From the NCBI RefSeq assembly GCF_014698965.1, contig NZ_JACXAE010000134.1:212651-276650 (forward strand): a stretch of DNA of 64,000 bases, read 5' to 3'. Position 1 is the first letter of the stretch, and each line of letters starts with the position of its first letter. Positions 9,435 to 19,071 of this stretch are shown piece by piece. This stretch comes from Iningainema tapete BLCC-T55. Its GTDB lineage: Bacteria > Cyanobacteriota > Cyanobacteriia > Cyanobacteriales > Nostocaceae. A program made the translations under genes and the position numbers. The notes under the pieces were generated by a model, which had not been told where the DNA came from, did no database searches, and worked only from the letters and a program-made list of their open reading frames with translations.

Positions 9435-10238
9435 TTATTTTTCCAAGTTGTAATGCTGTATAATTGGCTCTTTAGCAAGGTCTTGCAAGCCAAGTGCATT
9501 TAATAAGTCAACCCAATCTTTATTAATAATTGCATCCTGCGGATTGGCGCGACGCAGTTGACCTAAATTAGTTAGAGCATCATACCAAATATTATTAGCA
9601 CTATAGGCAATGTACTCCCTTGGTTTTGCTGTTTTTAATTGACTATCAAGAGCCTGTGTCAGCGCCTGCCTTTGCACAAATCCATCTACATGTAAATTGT
9701 CAGATGTTTTTTTTCTATCACCACAATAAATCTCAAGATACCAGCGGTATGTTTTATCCGCTTTTAAGGAGTATTGCGGTTGTGTTGGTGGAGTTATGCT
9801 GATAATACCAGATTTTCCAGATAGAGTAAAAGGTATTCGGTAGTCATTCTGTGCTTCTTTACCATCCTGCGCTTGTAACACGAATTCTGCGGAACGGGTG
9901 GTTTCAGGCAGTTCAGGAACATAAAACCAAAAAGTTGGATATTCTGCAACTGTTGATGCTGAAAATGATTTCCCTCCCTCACCGGGTACTAAAGCAGCAA
10001 GACGTGTGAGGGAGCTAGGACACTCAGGATTACGCCCAGCGCCTGCTCTGCGCCTACCAGTAGGTGCGCCGTTTCTGGGCAATTTCGGTTGCTTGAAGGA
10101 TTGTTCGGGGGAATTTTTAATAGTGTTTTGATTGGGAAGTTGTGCCTGCACTGATTGCGAGTCACTCATCAAACTAACGAATAGCAGAGGAATTACGCAA
10201 GCATGTAGAATCTTTTGGTATAACTTTTTTTTAATCAT
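9435..10238 (-). CDS. DUF928 domain protein, exported
   Basis: 267 residues with a signal peptide (about 1-32, ending SVQA) and a DUF928 core. The GRRRAGAGRNPECP segment at about residue 62 and the YRWYLEIYC segment near 165 are typical of this cyanobacterial family, usually found beside CHAT/CHASE2 and haemagglutinin genes. Function is unknown; a periplasmic or outer-membrane role is inferred from the signal peptide. It lies 2 nt after the CHAT-CHASE2 gene and 36 nt before tpsA1, so it is probably cotranscribed. Confidence 0.85.
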   Translation of the reverse strand: MIKKKLYQKILHACVIPLLFVSLMSDSQSVQAQLPNQNTIKNSPEQSFKQPKLPRNGAPTGRRRAGAGRNPECPSSLTRLAALVPGEGGKSFSASTVAEYPTFWFYVPELPETTRSAEFVLQAQDGKEAQNDYRIPFTLSGKSGIISITPPTQPQYSLKADKTYRWYLEIYCGDRKKTSDNLHVDGFVQRQALTQALDSQLKTAKPREYIAYSANNIWYDALTNLGQLRRANPQDAIINKDWVDLLNALGLQDLAKEPIIQHYNLEK

Positions 10239-10240
10239 AA

Positions 10241-12601
10241 TTAAAAATTTAATTGTCTTTTCCTGCCAAGATGCTCCCGTCTAAACCACAGGACTACCAC
10301 CACTTGGGTAGTTAGCAACGCTAATGCCGAGGGGATGAGTGGCACCCACCCAGCTAGTATAAAAATGCCAAAACATAACCCAAAGAGTGTTAAAAGTGTG
10401 ACTGCAACCGCTAGTCCAAGGTGCAGTGGTTTTGAAAAGTACCACGCTGTAATACCTCCTACCAATGACCATTGCCATACCCAAAATGCCTCTACCCATC
10501 CAGACCACCACCACAACAAAGGTCTGCGGTCTAAAACTGCACTCAGTATTTGACTGAGCATTTGTGCCTGCACGAACACCCCCGGTATTTGCTTTTGATT
10601 GGGTTTTGCAGTAGCACTGAATGGTGTTTTCCAATAATCATTGGTATTGGTAGGAGCAGAAAGACCAATCAGGATAACGCGGTCTTTGAGTAATTCGACT
10701 GATTCTGATGGTATCTTTTTATCTAAGACATCTCTCAAACTAACTTGTTGAGCAATTTTTTCCACAGAGGGGAGAGAACGATAATTTAACAACACTTGAT
10801 AACCGGATGCGTCTACTTTTTGATATCCGCTTGTGTGTTCCTTTAATTGCGGAAAAACAACATCACCAATCTGCAAATAACCTTCTTTTGTCACATCTGA
10901 TGTTTTACCTTCTTTGTCTAAATAATTAAGTGCTAGTTGTAAACTAAATGCGTATTCTGCGGTACATAGAGATTTTGGGGGAGGAGTCAAATGCAAAAGC
11001 TGACGACGAGCAATATTTTCGTCATCTGCAACAAAATCACTAAAGCTTAAGCGTTCTTTTGAAACTCCAGAAGGTGGTGGAATGCCATCACTATCGCCAT
11101 CATCATCAGTAGTAGCAACTTTACACACAAAAAGTAGACGATTATCCTGCCCAAAACGATTAGCTAAATTTGGATATTTTGGATCTACAATACCATCACG
11201 GTAAATATCTAAGCCGATAGTTCGTGGTTGGTACTTATTTAGTTTCTCTAATACTTGAGTAAGTGCTTCGTCAGATAAGGACCATCGCATTTGCATTCCT
11301 TTATTGATTTGGTACTGGATATCTGCTTCATCTATAGTGATAATTAAAAGACGCTGGTCAGGTTTTTCGGTGACAAGTTGCGATCGCATCTGCATAAAAT
11401 GGTCAAAAGCCTGTAATTCTGAAGTTTGCAGATAACCCCAATACCGCACCCCCATCACCAAACTTGTTACCAACAAGCTTGTCAGCAATATTGCCAAAAC
11501 ACTCTTCCAACTGATCATCTTTGGCTGCAACTGCCAAATCATTGGCGCTTCCAACGGATTTTGGCAAATTACAGGCAACCAAGTTGCACATGGATATTCA
11601 TCTTCTATTCCTTCCAGCCTTTTTCGTGCCTCGCGCAGCGCAGAATATAAAGGCTGTCCACTAGAAAATTCTGTTAAAAAATGTCTTAAAAATTCCTGTG
11701 CTACTACATCTGGAACTGGTTCCCGCATGACAATGACTTGGGGAATGTGTAAATCCTCTAACGCTTCCGCTAAACCTAAGCCATCGCAAGAGTTGAAAAT
11801 TGCCAAGCGCAAACCGCTTTCAATTGCTTTTCTGAGTCCATGTTTTAATTTATCCAGAGTAATTGTCGTAGTTCGATTTATTTGCAGCACTCCTTTTTCT
11901 TGACTAGAACTATGTCCTGCAAAAAACAGAATATTCCAACCTTTTTCCCAAAGTTCGTTACTTAATTCCTTTCGTTGTGGTTCTATTAAAAAATTTATTT
12001 TAGCTTGGTTTGATAACTTTTCTAAAAAACCCTTATCCTTACTAATATCAATTCCTGTGCTATCACCAAAAATAGCTAAAATCTTGACTTTAGTTTCTTT
12101 CGTATATATTTTATGTGGTCGTTGGGCTTCTAAGCAACTCAGTGCAACTTCGGCATTCGGATAATCTTCAAAAAGGTTCCACAAATGCCAAGGAAGTCGC
12201 CGCAATAAATTATCACCAGTTGCAATCATAAAACGGATTTCTTCATTCGGATTCAATTGTGTACGTAATTTTTGGTCTATTTTACGAAACTGCTCTGAGT
12301 TGAGCCAAGCATTAATTTTACACGATAATTGCTGACACAAGTCATGAAATTCAACTTCGGAAAAATTAGTGACATCAGTATCTTCTATTTCCAGACGTAC
12401 ACACAAACCATAATAGCGGTAGACAGCAGAGTATAAGATTTGCCAACTTCGATAAAGTTGAGCAATCTCTGGCGCTGCTGGTAAACTACCACGAAATTCC
12501 ATCGCACGCGGATCATTTGGAAAACCGAGTTGCACTGTGACATCGGGAAAGCCTTTGTGCAAGTTTCCCTTACCCAAATTCAAGACAACTAGCTTACTCA
12601 T
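10241..12601 (-). CDS. CHAT-CHASE2 membrane protein
   Basis: About 786 residues from ATG 12601 (an earlier in-frame start exists at 12625). The N-terminal part is a CHAT peptidase domain with the catalytic pair visible: His in FFAGHSSS at about residue 229 and Cys in FNSCDGLG at about 271. A membrane helix at ~372-392 leads to an extracytoplasmic CHASE2 sensor domain (~395-690), followed by about three C-terminal membrane helices. CHASE2 usually feeds kinases or cyclases; coupling it to a caspase-like protease is a cyanobacterial arrangement. It starts 20 nt after the DUF1822 stop. Inference: an envelope signal is sensed outside and the CHAT protease is controlled inside. Confidence 0.88.
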   Translation of the reverse strand: MSKLVVLNLGKGNLHKGFPDVTVQLGFPNDPRAMEFRGSLPAAPEIAQLYRSWQILYSAVYRYYGLCVRLEIEDTDVTNFSEVEFHDLCQQLSCKINAWLNSEQFRKIDQKLRTQLNPNEEIRFMIATGDNLLRRLPWHLWNLFEDYPNAEVALSCLEAQRPHKIYTKETKVKILAIFGDSTGIDISKDKGFLEKLSNQAKINFLIEPQRKELSNELWEKGWNILFFAGHSSSQEKGVLQINRTTTITLDKLKHGLRKAIESGLRLAIFNSCDGLGLAEALEDLHIPQVIVMREPVPDVVAQEFLRHFLTEFSSGQPLYSALREARKRLEGIEDEYPCATWLPVICQNPLEAPMIWQLQPKMISWKSVLAILLTSLLVTSLVMGVRYWGYLQTSELQAFDHFMQMRSQLVTEKPDQRLLIITIDEADIQYQINKGMQMRWSLSDEALTQVLEKLNKYQPRTIGLDIYRDGIVDPKYPNLANRFGQDNRLLFVCKVATTDDDGDSDGIPPPSGVSKERLSFSDFVADDENIARRQLLHLTPPPKSLCTAEYAFSLQLALNYLDKEGKTSDVTKEGYLQIGDVVFPQLKEHTSGYQKVDASGYQVLLNYRSLPSVEKIAQQVSLRDVLDKKIPSESVELLKDRVILIGLSAPTNTNDYWKTPFSATAKPNQKQIPGVFVQAQMLSQILSAVLDRRPLLWWWSGWVEAFWVWQWSLVGGITAWYFSKPLHLGLAVAVTLLTLFGLCFGIFILAGWVPLIPSALALLTTQVVVVLWFRREHLGRKRQLNF

Positions 12602-12621
12602 TACACTCCGACAAAAAAATG

Positions 12622-13587
12622 TCAAATCACAAAAGTCTCCTTAATTGTGAAATCCCCATAAGACACTTGGATATTAAAGCATTCTCCAGAATAACCTCGA
12701 AATCGCTTTAATTGAATAAAGTTATCATTACTTCGCGATTTAACTTCTTGCATAATTTCTCCTGATTCTGATAGTAAATTAAGTTTAAGGTTAGATGGCA
12801 AATAAGTTTGTCCATCAATAGGATGCAGTTGTACTAGTATTTCTACTTTCTGCTCAGAATAAGGTGCGCTGGGTTCCGCTGCCCCTTGAGCGATCGCTAC
12901 TAGCAACACCACTGATTGATTTCCCAGTTGTAATCCCAAGTCTATTATTTTTGCTCGTGCCACGCTAACTTCACGCTTTAATGAAACATTTCTTAAAGCA
13001 AATTTCTGCTCCATACCGCCAAAAATTTCTTCTAAAGCCATCCAACTGCTTTCAAAGAGATTGTCGAACCATTGGCTTAACTTTACTCGTGTTTTGACTA
13101 CTTCACGTTGGTTAATTTGATGCAAATGTGAGAGTAAATCAGCCAGCGATTCCAATTCACTCAGAAATATCTCACCGCTATTAGTTGGCGTTTTAACAAA
13201 TCCTAGTATTGTAGCTGTTTTGAAAGATTCATCCAATTGCACAGCTACATAGCCAATTCTGTCGGTAGAAACCTCTGGGGGAACAAAAACTGTTTGTGAT
13301 GAAGGTAACACTGGACGACATTCTAATTTCCCCAAACCTCGGACTTGTAAATCAGCAACATCCATCAGTCCTTGCATTAAGGGATTATAACTCAGACTAG
13401 CTTCCCAGTCAGTTTCCCAACCTATGCAACGCAAATAAAATTTTACCGCTGCCACAGCTAAAGTATTAAGATATACCTGTTGTCCTTTGTCGGGGTTGCT
13501 ATGTTTGCGGCGGAATTTTTCTGCTAAAGTGCGAGCTTCTAAACCCAAAGGTACGGTGAAAGTTAAAGATTCTGATACGCTCTGCAT
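12622..13587 (-). CDS. DUF1822 family protein
   Basis: About 321 residues from ATG 13587, which is preceded by AGGAG; an upstream in-frame ATG at 13617 overlaps the sigma-factor gene and lacks such a site. The sequence matches DUF1822 by its opening (LTFTVPLGLEARTLAEKF) and the YLNTLAVAAVKFYL segment near residue 45. It is a soluble protein of unknown function, recurrent between sigma-like factors and CHASE2/CHAT genes in cyanobacteria. It is likely translationally coupled to the preceding sigma gene, whose stop is at 13607. Confidence 0.85.
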   Translation of the reverse strand: MQSVSESLTFTVPLGLEARTLAEKFRRKHSNPDKGQQVYLNTLAVAAVKFYLRCIGWETDWEASLSYNPLMQGLMDVADLQVRGLGKLECRPVLPSSQTVFVPPEVSTDRIGYVAVQLDESFKTATILGFVKTPTNSGEIFLSELESLADLLSHLHQINQREVVKTRVKLSQWFDNLFESSWMALEEIFGGMEQKFALRNVSLKREVSVARAKIIDLGLQLGNQSVVLLVAIAQGAAEPSAPYSEQKVEILVQLHPIDGQTYLPSNLKLNLLSESGEIMQEVKSRSNDNFIQLKRFRGYSGECFNIQVSYGDFTIKETFVI

Positions 13588-13606
13588 GATGTGTTGCTCT
13601 CCTACT

Positions 13607-14254
13607 TTAAAGTGCATAGTCTAGACAATAAGTTTTAATTTTATCTGTGAACTTATTTAAACATCGGTAATAAAAGGATCTGACTGTATAAATGTTTAAA
13701 TTGTATTCGGCGGCTATTTCTTTCCATGATTTACCCAAAATTCTTTCTAGAGCCAAAGCTTGAAAGTTGGCTTGTGGATATTCTCTTATGTGTTCTTTTT
13801 TAAAAATATCTTCTGGGTCTGATTTTATACATTCAATTAAAATTTCAGTAATGTCTTGTGGTTTTTCAGGAGGAGCAAGATTATCTAGCTGAGCATCGGT
13901 AATATTTGTAACATTTTTCTGACCAAAAAATTTCCGAACTGCTTCTTTGAAAAATCGCCGATCCAAAAGAACATTGACCCATGTCATCACTGAACCGCGT
14001 TCTGGATTATAATTATCAATATTCTGACAAATATATAGTAAAAGCTCTTGTAGCGCTTCATTATAAATGTCTTCATAAACATCTGCTGAAAATTGCCCCC
14101 TTTGCGGGTAGTAAAGCCTACCTGATTGCACAATGGTATTAACCAGCTTTGTCAGAGCTAGTTGTCGTTGTTCAGCTAAAGGTGGGTATTGCTGTGCTGT
14201 TGAAGCCAGCTGTTGAAGCAAAACATCTATTTCAGCGATCGAGGTTTGATTCAT
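13607..14254 (-). CDS. Sigma-70-like RNA polymerase sigma factor
   Basis: About 215 residues from ATG 14254 with TTGGAG upstream; a TTG at 14266 is the longer alternative. Residues ~25-115 resemble region 2 (YEDIYNEALQELLLYI and NPERGSVMTWVNVLLDRRF), and ~155-205 resemble region 4 with a helix-turn-helix (LERILGKSWKEIAAEYNLNIYTVRSFYYR). Members of this divergent group are known at the head of DUF1822/CHASE2 operons. It opens the minus-strand cluster and probably controls it or its targets; that regulatory role is inferred. Confidence 0.88.
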   Translation of the reverse strand: MNQTSIAEIDVLLQQLASTAQQYPPLAEQRQLALTKLVNTIVQSGRLYYPQRGQFSADVYEDIYNEALQELLLYICQNIDNYNPERGSVMTWVNVLLDRRFFKEAVRKFFGQKNVTNITDAQLDNLAPPEKPQDITEILIECIKSDPEDIFKKEHIREYPQANFQALALERILGKSWKEIAAEYNLNIYTVRSFYYRCLNKFTDKIKTYCLDYAL

Positions 14255-14395
14255 CTGCCACTCCAAAGGTTCGTCCCTCCATCTTTATCTCAGGCTTCAT
14301 CGGGCGAGTTTCATGCAAAACCAGGATTTTTTTAACAAAACTTTACATCATCAGTTATCCAGCCTAAAAATTGCGTATGTTTACCAATACCTTCG

Positions 14396-14506
14396 TCATG
14401 AAACGCCCACAGCATGGAATGCTGGGGCTACACATACAAAGCCCACCTCCGTGGGCTAAAATAAAATCCTTGTAGGCTGCCCCGCTGCCTTTGTTTGTAT
14501 AGCCAC
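14396..14506. repeat. Nostocales dispersed repeat with stem-loops
   Basis: The interval holds CAGCATGGAATGCTG and AGCCCACCTCCGTGGGCT self-complementary blocks plus a GGGGCTA / TAGCC arm pair, a composite repeat seen widely between genes in Nostocales. It lies between the sigma-factor gene and the nuclease-like gene. No gene is visible in it. Confidence 0.65.
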
Positions 14507-14542
14507 ACTCTTCTAGGATGTATGAAAACAAATCAAAGTGAC

Positions 14543-15406
14543 TCAGACATTCTCTAACCAAGCTTGTAAATCAGCCGAACTTGTAAAATCTAACAGTGCT
14601 TCACTCAAATTTTCGAGAACAGGCAATGGTAGACGAGAAATTTGCGATCGCACATCATAAGAGATTTCTCCAAATCGCTTAGTTAAAAGTCGGATAACCA
14701 GGTTAAATGTTGCTTCCTCTCGTCCTTCGTCTTTGATTTCTCGGTAAACTCTCGTTTCCTTTAGTGTTATTCCTAACATAGATTCTACCTCTTTTTTACT
14801 CAATTGTTCAAATTTGTACACCATAATCGTCGTCACCATCTCTATGATGACGCGACTTGATAGATTAGATGCTTCAACAGCGGTTCTAGTTAACAAATTC
14901 CTTGCTTCTTCTGGCGCTCGTTCTTCTTCTACCGTAGTTAGTACCATTAGCGCCACCCACAGAGGTAATTGGCGAATATCCCCCAACTCATTCAAATACA
15001 CCCGATACACTTGGTTTCCGTTCAGCAGGCTTCGATGAGGATAAACATCGCTTTGTTCAACACTGCGCGACGGGTAAATTATTACTGCTTGCCAGTCACT
15101 AAATATAGCACGGTTACGATAGAAATATAATGAAGATTCTGCAAATAGTCTCTCGTAAAGCTGTTCATCCTTATAAAATTGTACTTCACAGAAATAGACT
15201 ACTCCTGCATCTTCGTTTTCCGGTGGAAGAAATACTCCATCAATCTCAAATTTTGGTTCTTTGACAGCTACAGAATCAAATCGGTAAGCATTTGCATTTT
15301 TTGGAGGATTTGTCAAGAGTTCAAATAGCAGTGAGGGGGATTGTTGGAACAGTTTTGAATTGTTGAGTCTCGACGCATGAAGCATTTTAGGTAATTTATT
15401 TGACAT
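14543..15406 (-). CDS. Rpn/DUF2887 PD-(D/E)XK nuclease-like protein with DUF4351 tail
   Basis: 287 residues. The first third matches the DUF2887/Rpn family: LLFELL near residue 27, then Asp56 in FEIDGVF and the EVQ motif at 74-76, which correspond to the D...ExQ active-site signature. The last ~60 residues (LLTKRFGEISYDVRSQI...) are a DUF4351 module. Families of this type are many-copy in cyanobacteria and are described as recombination-promoting nucleases or transposase-like. The usual MKTDSIFYRLF opening is replaced, so the 5' end may be altered or the start mis-set. It separates the two tps loci. A 21-bp piece of it recurs at 21647-21667. Confidence 0.8.
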   Translation of the reverse strand: MSNKLPKMLHASRLNNSKLFQQSPSLLFELLTNPPKNANAYRFDSVAVKEPKFEIDGVFLPPENEDAGVVYFCEVQFYKDEQLYERLFAESSLYFYRNRAIFSDWQAVIIYPSRSVEQSDVYPHRSLLNGNQVYRVYLNELGDIRQLPLWVALMVLTTVEEERAPEEARNLLTRTAVEASNLSSRVIIEMVTTIMVYKFEQLSKKEVESMLGITLKETRVYREIKDEGREEATFNLVIRLLTKRFGEISYDVRSQISRLPLPVLENLSEALLDFTSSADLQAWLENV

Positions 15407-15510
15407 TATATGGCGGACGTTGCATCAGGGAAAATGCATTTTCTGCGGTTGAAAGGTTTCGCCAAATAAATGCGAGACAAGACATAGCGCTGCCGGAGTA
15501 TTGAGTAACT

Positions 15511-18500
15511 TTAACTACCATAACACTGAATTAGGTTTTGTCTGGAAGTACGAGGAGTAACGGTAGATGAATTAGCGGTGAGGACTATTTGTCCTTTGGC
15601 GTTTAACATTGCACCTGTGGCTTCAACAATACGTTTGGGAGTGGCGGTAGTTGGTTTAGTGGTAACAGGCGGTAGGGCGCGGTTATTGTTGCTGGGTTTA
15701 ACCGACACCCAATCTATTTGGGCGGTATCAGGAGTGAGAACGTCTTTGGGATTGGGCGGTAAGCCACCGCGTCCAGTTATAATAAATTTGCTTTGTGCTT
15801 GAGCGCCACCTGTATAACAGCCTTGTGCTACTTCAGTATCAATTGGTACAGTAGGCAAGTTGACTAATCCAAGACTGGGATCAACATCCAGCGTATCGAT
15901 TGTAACTTCGCCACTAACTCCAAAATCTGAACTGGCTGTAATATCACTCAGTAAAGTTGGGCTAGAGCGGGGCTGAATGCCAAAAATACCTGTAGCTGTA
16001 ATATCAACTCTACCGCCCCTACCAGTGAAGGCATTGGCGCTGATATTGCTATCTTCCCTTGGAACGGCGACGATCAAGGGTGAGTTTATAGTGATGTTGC
16101 CGCCATCTCCTTCAGCCCGTGCAGCACCAGCATTTGTAGAAATTTGACTACCCTGACGCATGAGCAGGATGTCTTGTAGCCCTATGGTAATATTGCCACC
16201 CTGAGTGCTAGATGTTTCTGCTGAAATCAACCCTTGATTATTAAGAGTTAAATTGCCTGCTTGAATTTTGATATTACCCCCGACTCCTGTCCCTAGACTA
16301 TTAAGTAAAATGCGGGCATTGTCTAAAGAGATGCGATCGCGGGCATGAATAATCGCATTACCTGCATCCCCCTGTCCATATGTATCGGCAAGTATTTGAG
16401 CGCCATTACGTACAAAAAGAGAACCAGTTGTAATGTTGGTGTCGCCCCCCTTGCCTATAGCTCCATATCCCAGTATGTTCAATACTCCACTGGGCAAGCT
16501 ATTGCTTCCTACCCCATCAAACAAGACAGTATCACGGGCATTAATAGTGACATTACTACTAGCATTGTTCTGTCCACGGATGTCCACGCCTATTTGAGCG
16601 CCATTAGTCAGAGAAAGAGAACCAGTCGTAATGTTGATGTCGCCCCCCTTTCCTGTTGCCCTTGCTCCTACCTGGCTAAATGCTCCACTGGGAAAACCAT
16701 TACTTCCTACCCCATCAAACGAGACAGTATCACGGGCATTAATAGTTACACTGCCTGCATTCCCTTGTCCACCAGTACTAGCAATCAATTCAGCACCATT
16801 GCGTACAAAAAGAGAACCCGTTGTAATGTTGATACTACCTGCGCTACCTGTGCCTTCAGATTCCTTCGAGCTGGATATTCCACTTGAGAAGCTATTACTA
16901 CTCCTGACTCCATCAAACAAGACATTATCACGGGCATTAATAGTTACACTGCCTGCATTTCCTTGTCCATTATTGCCGACCGATAGTAAACCGCCATTGC
17001 TTACAGTCAGAGAACCAGTCGTGATGTTGATGCTGCCCCCGTTACCTGTAACTCCATTCACTCTGCTTATTGCTTGGCTAGAGGAGGTATTATTCGTATT
17101 ACTCCCCACTCCATCAAACAAGACATTATCACGAGCAGTAATAGTGATCTTGCCTGCATTCCCGAATTGTACAAATGTGCTGGTATCTAGTTGAGCACCA
17201 TTGCGTACAAAAAGAGAACCCGCTGTGATGTTGATGCTGCCCTCCTTACCTATGGCTTCAGGTTTTACCCTGCTCACTACTCCACTGGAGAAGCCATTAC
17301 TCCCTACTCCATCAAATAAAACAGTATCACGGGCATTAATAGTTACACTACCTGCATCTCCGCTGCCAGAAGTGTCGCCTCCCACTAGAGCGCCATTGCG
17401 TGCAACAAAAGAACCCGTTGTGATGTTTATACTGCCCCCATTGCCTGTAGCGCCTGGTCCCACCCCAATTACTGCTCCACTGGAAAAGCTTGGATTTCCA
17501 ACTCCATCAAACAAGACAGTATCAAGGGCATTAATAGTAACATCGCCTGCATTCCCCACTCCATTTGTGCTGGCAACTAATAGAGAGCTATTGCGTACAC
17601 TTAGAGAACCCGTTGTAATTTTGATGCTGCCTGCATTACCAAAGGCTCCTGGTCGCACTGAGCTTAATATGCCATTGAATCCACTATTCTCTGGGCTAAT
17701 GAAGGAAACGCTATCACGGGCATTAATAGTAACATTGCCTGCATTCCCCTTTCCATTGGTCAGAGTATATAATTGAGAGTTATCAGAAACAAACGACCCC
17801 GTCGTAATGTTGACATCGCCTGCTTGTCCGGTCGCTCCAGGTGTTAAGACATTAAAAATAAGACTTCCATCCTTAAAATCGACTGCTTGAAGTGCATTAA
17901 TCTCAATGTTCCCCGCCTTACTGTCTGATGAACCTAGTTCTTGAGCTATCCCTGCCAGTAGCGCACTTCCTCTGAGAATTTCTAGATTTCGAGCATTAAT
18001 TGCAATAGTACCACCGTTGTCAGCACGCACTTCTACTCCAGCACCATTGGTAAGTTTGACATCTGATGGGCTTATCCCATCCGGAAAACTTAGACTCAGA
18101 TTATTATCATTCCCATTTAGCCCAACCGTTCCAGATCCTGCCAGTCCTCCCAACTCCACTCGCCCACCAAAAGCTCTCAATTTTCCGTTATCCATGTTGA
18201 TATTGCCACCAATAAGCAGCAAACTCCGCCCATTAGGAACACGTAGACCATATGTCTTTGCACCTGTTGGATCTAATCCTGCTGGTGCTACTGAGTTATT
18301 TTGAATCGATGCAGCAGACATTTGATTGAAGAGAAAAGCCGAAGGATTGACGGTCAGCAATTCAGGAGTATTCGGATTAGTTGCACTGAAAAAACCTTGA
18401 TTGCCGAACCCAATCGCATTGGCAGTAGTTGCAACAAATGAACCGCCAATATTCAAGCTGGCATTTTTACCAAAGACAATTCCATTCGGATTAATCAAAA

Positions 18501-18867
18501 ACAGGTTAGCTGTGCCATTAGCTTGAATCAAACCATCAATGTCAGAGATAGATTTACCTGTTACCCGACTAATGATGTTTTGAATATCTAGGGCATTGTT
18601 AAAGTGAGCCGTACTTCCAGTGGGAACAGAAAACTGTTCAAAGCTGTGGAACAAGTTGCTCCCCGCGCTAGTTCCTCCTTCAATAATGCTACTATTGCCA
18701 GATGGAGTGATACGAGAATTATTGGGTAGAGTACCATCAGGGGTAATTTGGGCAAAAGCGCAATCACTAGAGGCGAATGTCTGCGACACGGCTAAGCCGA
18801 TCGCACTACCCACCAACCAACTCCCCAGTACCAATTTCCAGCACCTCAGCTGTTTGCATCTAGACAT
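15511..18867 (-). CDS. Filamentous haemagglutinin-type exoprotein (TpsA2)
   Basis: About 1118 residues from ATG 18867, set by the GGGGGGTGCAATGTC context; an in-frame ATG exists at 18879. Signal peptide to about residue 40 (CAFAQ), TPS domain (~41-165; NLFHSF and NPNGIVFG motifs), then a beta-helix with about ten imperfect repeats of ~55-60 residues (GKGGDINITTGSLFVRNGAQ...GNAGSVTINARDTVSFDGVGSNG). The tail is nearly the same as TpsA1. Just after its stop, only the first few codons of a tpsB-like start remain, so its own transporter gene has been lost and it likely depends on the TpsB at 3951-5732. Confidence 0.92.
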   Translation of the reverse strand: MSRCKQLRCWKLVLGSWLVGSAIGLAVSQTFASSDCAFAQITPDGTLPNNSRITPSGNSSIIEGGTSAGSNLFHSFEQFSVPTGSTAHFNNALDIQNIISRVTGKSISDIDGLIQANGTANLFLINPNGIVFGKNASLNIGGSFVATTANAIGFGNQGFFSATNPNTPELLTVNPSAFLFNQMSAASIQNNSVAPAGLDPTGAKTYGLRVPNGRSLLLIGGNINMDNGKLRAFGGRVELGGLAGSGTVGLNGNDNNLSLSFPDGISPSDVKLTNGAGVEVRADNGGTIAINARNLEILRGSALLAGIAQELGSSDSKAGNIEINALQAVDFKDGSLIFNVLTPGATGQAGDVNITTGSFVSDNSQLYTLTNGKGNAGNVTINARDSVSFISPENSGFNGILSSVRPGAFGNAGSIKITTGSLSVRNSSLLVASTNGVGNAGDVTINALDTVLFDGVGNPSFSSGAVIGVGPGATGNGGSINITTGSFVARNGALVGGDTSGSGDAGSVTINARDTVLFDGVGSNGFSSGVVSRVKPEAIGKEGSINITAGSLFVRNGAQLDTSTFVQFGNAGKITITARDNVLFDGVGSNTNNTSSSQAISRVNGVTGNGGSINITTGSLTVSNGGLLSVGNNGQGNAGSVTINARDNVLFDGVRSSNSFSSGISSSKESEGTGSAGSINITTGSLFVRNGAELIASTGGQGNAGSVTINARDTVSFDGVGSNGFPSGAFSQVGARATGKGGDINITTGSLSLTNGAQIGVDIRGQNNASSNVTINARDTVLFDGVGSNSLPSGVLNILGYGAIGKGGDTNITTGSLFVRNGAQILADTYGQGDAGNAIIHARDRISLDNARILLNSLGTGVGGNIKIQAGNLTLNNQGLISAETSSTQGGNITIGLQDILLMRQGSQISTNAGAARAEGDGGNITINSPLIVAVPREDSNISANAFTGRGGRVDITATGIFGIQPRSSPTLLSDITASSDFGVSGEVTIDTLDVDPSLGLVNLPTVPIDTEVAQGCYTGGAQAQSKFIITGRGGLPPNPKDVLTPDTAQIDWVSVKPSNNNRALPPVTTKPTTATPKRIVEATGAMLNAKGQIVLTANSSTVTPRTSRQNLIQCYGS

Positions 18868-19071
18868 TGCACCCCCCAAATAAGCAGCAGTTAAGTTAAC
18901 TACAACCTTTACGATACAAGGGAAATTGACTATAGGATTCTAAAAATAGTTACGAATAATTACATTGTTGCTATTTGGCTGAGTGTCTTGCAGAGCAAGA
19001 TGCAGGGTTAAACCAAGGGTTTTGTTTATCCTCTGCCCAAGTGCAATCTTGGGCTTTGAAGCTCTGATTAT

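Noticed and set aside
14364..14561. 65-residue minus-strand frame overlapping the nuclease-like gene end
   Set aside because: It translates a dispersed hairpin repeat and has no family resemblance.
16345..17776. Three overlapping plus-strand frames of 180-191 residues opposite tpsA2
   Set aside because: Same cause as for tpsA1; the repeated units simply mirror the GSVTINARDTV repeats.
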